Positions 6,116-7,463 of a DNA stretch of 7,463 nt are shown in pieces (the first letter of the stretch is position 1; each line of letters starts with the position of its first letter). The notes beneath the pieces are model-generated. The model ran no database searches. It was given only the letters and a program-made list of their open reading frames with translations, and was not told the origin of the DNA. Origin of the DNA: Bacillota bacterium (lineage in GTDB: Bacteria > Bacillota > Clostridia > Oscillospirales > QAMX01); the NCBI GenBank assembly GCA_029778935.1, contig JAKPBM010000363.1, positions 1-7,463 on the forward strand. Reading direction: 5' to 3'. Both the position numbers and the translations under genes were made by a program.

Positions 6116-6222
6116 TGACCACGGCGGACACCCCTCCGAAGCCCCTTCGTCCGCCGATATTCCAGTCCCCAACCCGATTTGGGTGCGCAAGGCCCTGCCA
6201 GGTGTGCGCACCCGCTTTTTTT
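6116..6222 (+). ncRNA. Candidate small RNA in the fumA-yabR gap (speculative)
   Basis: On the plus strand an extended -10-like element, TG-T-TATGAT (6102-6110), is followed by a hairpin CGGCGGAC (6122-6129) / GTCCGCCG (6149-6156). Next come a 24-base linker and a terminator hairpin with seven Ts ending at 6222. Together this would give a transcript of about 105 bases running opposite to the neighbouring genes. The -35 box is poor. The same hairpins could instead belong to the untranslated leader of the fumarase gene on the minus strand. Confidence 0.25.
6181..6222 (+). terminator. Plus-strand intrinsic terminator-like hairpin
   Basis: GGGTGCGCA (6181-6189) pairs with TGCGCACCC (6205-6213) around a 15-base loop. 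Two bases later, on the plus strand, comes TTTTTTT (6216-6222). On the minus strand the T run would precede the hairpin, so it cannot act as a terminator for yabR. No plus-strand protein gene lies upstream. Confidence 0.55.
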
Positions 6223-6237
6223 GCCTTTTCGGGGCGC

Positions 6238-6274
6238 AATAAGAAAGGCGCGTTTATCCAAACGCGCCTTTTTT
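6238..6274 (-). terminator. Intrinsic terminator of yabR
   Basis: AAAGGCGCGTTT (6244-6255) pairs exactly with AAACGCGCCTTT (6260-6271) around a 4-base loop. It lies 8 bases beyond the yabR stop. On the minus strand it runs into TTTCTTATT. On the plus strand it is followed by further Ts, so it may act in both directions. Confidence 0.85.
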
Positions 6275-6279
6275 CCGTT

Positions 6280-6732
6280 TTAATAGCCTTGCTTGGTGCG
6301 CAAGCGGCGCGGCACACCGCCCTTTTTGTCGCCCAGGGTTTTCAGGCCGGACATTTTGCTTTCGCTTTCCTGCATAAACGCCTTTAACTTTTCTTCAAAC
6401 GAGTCGTTGGGCACGGCGGGCTTTTTCTTTGCGCCCGTAAACACAGGCTCGCGGCGGGAAAGCTTCGCATTGGCCGAAGCGGCGGGCTGATCTTCCTGCG
6501 GCAACGCTTTCTTAATCGAAAGGTTGAGCCGGCCCGCTTCGTCGATGCTGATAATTTTGACTTTCACGATCTGGCCTTCCGTCAGAAAATCCTTGACGTC
6601 GGTGACGTACGTATTGGCGATCTCCGAAATGTGAACCAGACCGGACTTCCCCTCCGGCAGCGCGACGAACGCTCCAAACTTCGTAATACCGGTAACTTTC
6701 CCCTCAAGAACAGTTCCTGGCGTAAAATCCAT
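6280..6732 (-). CDS. yabR: S1-domain RNA-binding protein YabR
   Basis: Residues 1-74 form one S1 (OB-fold) RNA-binding domain with the classic elements G-x-V-x-G-I-T-K-F-G-A-F-V (about 11-23), G-L-V-H-I-S-E (31-37) and a closing L-N-L-S-I-K (69-74). The remaining half is a charged, probably flexible linker, ending in a basic R-R-L-R-T-K tail. Length (150 residues) and domain layout fit the YabR / general stress protein 13 family, which is thought to bind RNA or ribosomes; its precise role is not settled. The position directly after divIC is conserved in Bacillus and Clostridium and decides the name. AAGGAG lies about 13 bases before the ATG, a long spacing, but no other in-frame start exists nearby. 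The 74-base gap to divIC holds a small TCGGC/GCCGA hairpin (6786-6799). Confidence 0.95.
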   Translation of the reverse strand: MDFTPGTVLEGKVTGITKFGAFVALPEGKSGLVHISEIANTYVTDVKDFLTEGQIVKVKIISIDEAGRLNLSIKKALPQEDQPAASANAKLSRREPVFTGAKKKPAVPNDSFEEKLKAFMQESESKMSGLKTLGDKKGGVPRRLRTKQGY

Positions 6733-6806
6733 ACTCTGCTGCTTTCTCCTTCGTATTTTTCACGGATGAACTTGGTTTATATAAATCGGCCTGGGCCGAA
6801 GAGCGC

Positions 6807-7106
6807 CTAACGCCCGTTGGCGTCGATATACACGCGTTCGCCCGGCAGAACATAGCCGAGCTTCTCTCTTGCCACTTGTATAATATATTCATAATCCAGC
6901 TCACTGGCCACTTCGTCCCTGAGCTGCTGGGTTTTCTGCTGTTCCAACGCCTGCTGCTGTTTCAGCTCGGCGTTTAATGCTCTTGCTTTCTGCAGCTGAG
7001 TCTGGAGCGAAACATACGTGCCCACAATATATAACGCCAGAACCACCAGGATGATCTTGATTACCAGCCTGGGCCTTCTTCTGGGAGCTGCCGCCTTTTT
7101 TGCCAT
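6807..7106 (-). CDS. divIC: Septum formation initiator DivIC (FtsB-like cell division protein)
   Basis: DivIC is a bitopic membrane protein of the divisome that works with FtsL and DivIB outside the membrane. The 99 residues show the standard layout. A short basic cytoplasmic start (A-P-R-R-R-P-R, 7-13) precedes one membrane helix at about 14-34 and a Gln/Leu-rich coiled coil at about 35-68. The conserved end follows: E-Y-I-I-Q-V-A-R-E-K-L-G-Y-V-L-P-G-E at 73-90, the FtsB/DivIC signature. The ATG at 7104-7106 is preceded by GGAAGGGA at a good distance; the longer open frame up to 7343 is a shadow of yabQ. The first 46 bases overlap the end of yabQ, which suggests coupled translation. The stop is TAG. 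Confidence 0.94.
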   Translation of the reverse strand: MAKKAAAPRRRPRLVIKIILVVLALYIVGTYVSLQTQLQKARALNAELKQQQALEQQKTQQLRDEVASELDYEYIIQVAREKLGYVLPGERVYIDANGR

Positions 7107-7463
7107 ATTTGTTCCCTTCCGATTCGTTTTTGCGCCCGCGACTTCCGCTTCCGCGCTTTCTTCTGACACCGTTTCACATACAGCTTCTGCCTGAGCGGCG
7201 AAAGCAGTCTGGCCAGCCCGGCGCCCATGGTAAACCGAACCAGCATCAGCCCGCAGGCCATGCCGAACAGCAGGTAGCCCCGCGGGCCGCCCCCGTTCAA
7301 AAAGAGGAGAAACAGAAACGCGCCGGGCAGCAAAACGGCCCAAAACAGAATGTCAAATACCAGCCGCCGCCACTTCGACCCCATAAAGGCAAACAGGCCG
7401 CAGACTTCATACCAAAGCCCCGCGACCCCGCCAAAGGCAATCGACGCGGCGAAATGCACAAGC
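7061..7463 (-). CDS. yabQ: Spore cortex biosynthesis protein YabQ (5' end outside window)
   Basis: YabQ is an integral membrane protein required for spore cortex formation in Bacillus subtilis, made in the mother cell. The visible 133 or so residues show three hydrophobic segments (from the window edge, about 1-27, 33-53 and 58-78), followed by a strongly basic tail (K-R-C-Q-K-K-A-R-K-R-K). The G-x-x-x-G-L-W-Y-E pattern in the first segment corresponds to the family's N-terminal G-x-x-x-G-x-x-Y-D region. The frame is still open at the window edge. The GTG at 7457-7459 is probably not the true start, since family members have about 10 more residues before this point. Similarity is modest, as is normal for YabQ; gene order (yabQ-divIC-yabR) carries much of the call. 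Confidence 0.85.
   Translation of the reverse strand, partial: LVHFAASIAFGGVAGLWYEVCGLFAFMGSKWRRLVFDILFWAVLLPGAFLFLLFLNGGGPRGYLLFGMACGLMLVRFTMGAGLARLLSPLRQKLYVKRCQKKARKRKSRAQKRIGREQIWQKRRQLPEEGPGW

Noticed and set aside
6042..6317. Longer start for the fumarase subunit (ATG at 6074 or further upstream)
   Set aside because: No ribosome-binding site at those starts. The frame would run through the hairpins and into yabR, and the family begins at the MRVID start at 6041.
7107..7343. Longer open frame upstream of divIC
   Set aside because: It is a shadow of yabQ in another frame. DivIC family length and a good ribosome-binding site fit the ATG at 7106.
1..7463. Mobile element, CRISPR array, prophage or defence system
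   Set aside because: No transposase, integrase, spaced direct repeats or defence-type domains. All coding sequence is accounted for by housekeeping genes plus one glycosidase.

Overview
This window reads as an ordinary chromosomal segment of an endospore-forming Bacillota (Firmicutes) with fairly high G+C, probably of the Clostridia or Negativicutes type. The main evidence is the order yabQ-divIC-yabR at the right end: this is the known Bacillus/Clostridium sporulation and division cluster, and yabQ is a spore-cortex gene. A lone iron-sulfur (class I) fumarase alpha subunit and a lysA close to a likely meso-diaminopimelate dehydrogenase also fit an anaerobic Firmicute. The exact taxon cannot be fixed from sequence reading alone. 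All recognised genes lie on the minus strand, so they are transcribed from right to left.

Layout in transcription order: (1) 7463-6280 holds yabQ (5' end outside the window), divIC (overlapping yabQ by 46 bases) and yabR, closed by a strong hairpin terminator at 6244-6271. (2) 6279-6042 is a 238-base gap with three stacked hairpins and a possible small RNA on the plus strand. (3) 6041-5199 is the fumarase alpha subunit, with no beta subunit next to it. (4) 5175-3178 is a well-delimited two-gene unit: a sigma-A type promoter, lgt, folD and an intrinsic terminator. (5) 3094-1669 is a monocistronic lysA with its own promoter and terminator. (6) 1680-1391 is a gene-free, GC-rich stretch full of inverted repeats. 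(7) 1390-386 is a cytoplasmic beta-propeller glycosidase of unknown substrate. (8) 342-1 starts with a perfect consensus promoter, followed by tRNA-Ser(UGA) and then the first 41 codons of a probable meso-diaminopimelate dehydrogenase.

Functionally, most genes are housekeeping. Lgt makes lipoproteins at the membrane, FolD supplies one-carbon folates, the fumarase subunit belongs to the fumarate/malate interconversion, and DivIC acts at the septum. LysA, and the diaminopimelate dehydrogenase if correctly identified, stand on either side of meso-diaminopimelate, the branch point between lysine and peptidoglycan synthesis. I see no mobile element, CRISPR array or defence system, and no convincing new multi-gene system. 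The items most worth a second look are non-coding: the structured gap at 6102-6222, the 11-base leader/trailer pairing around the tRNA, the repeat cluster before the glycosidase, and the inverted repeat over the lysA -35 box.
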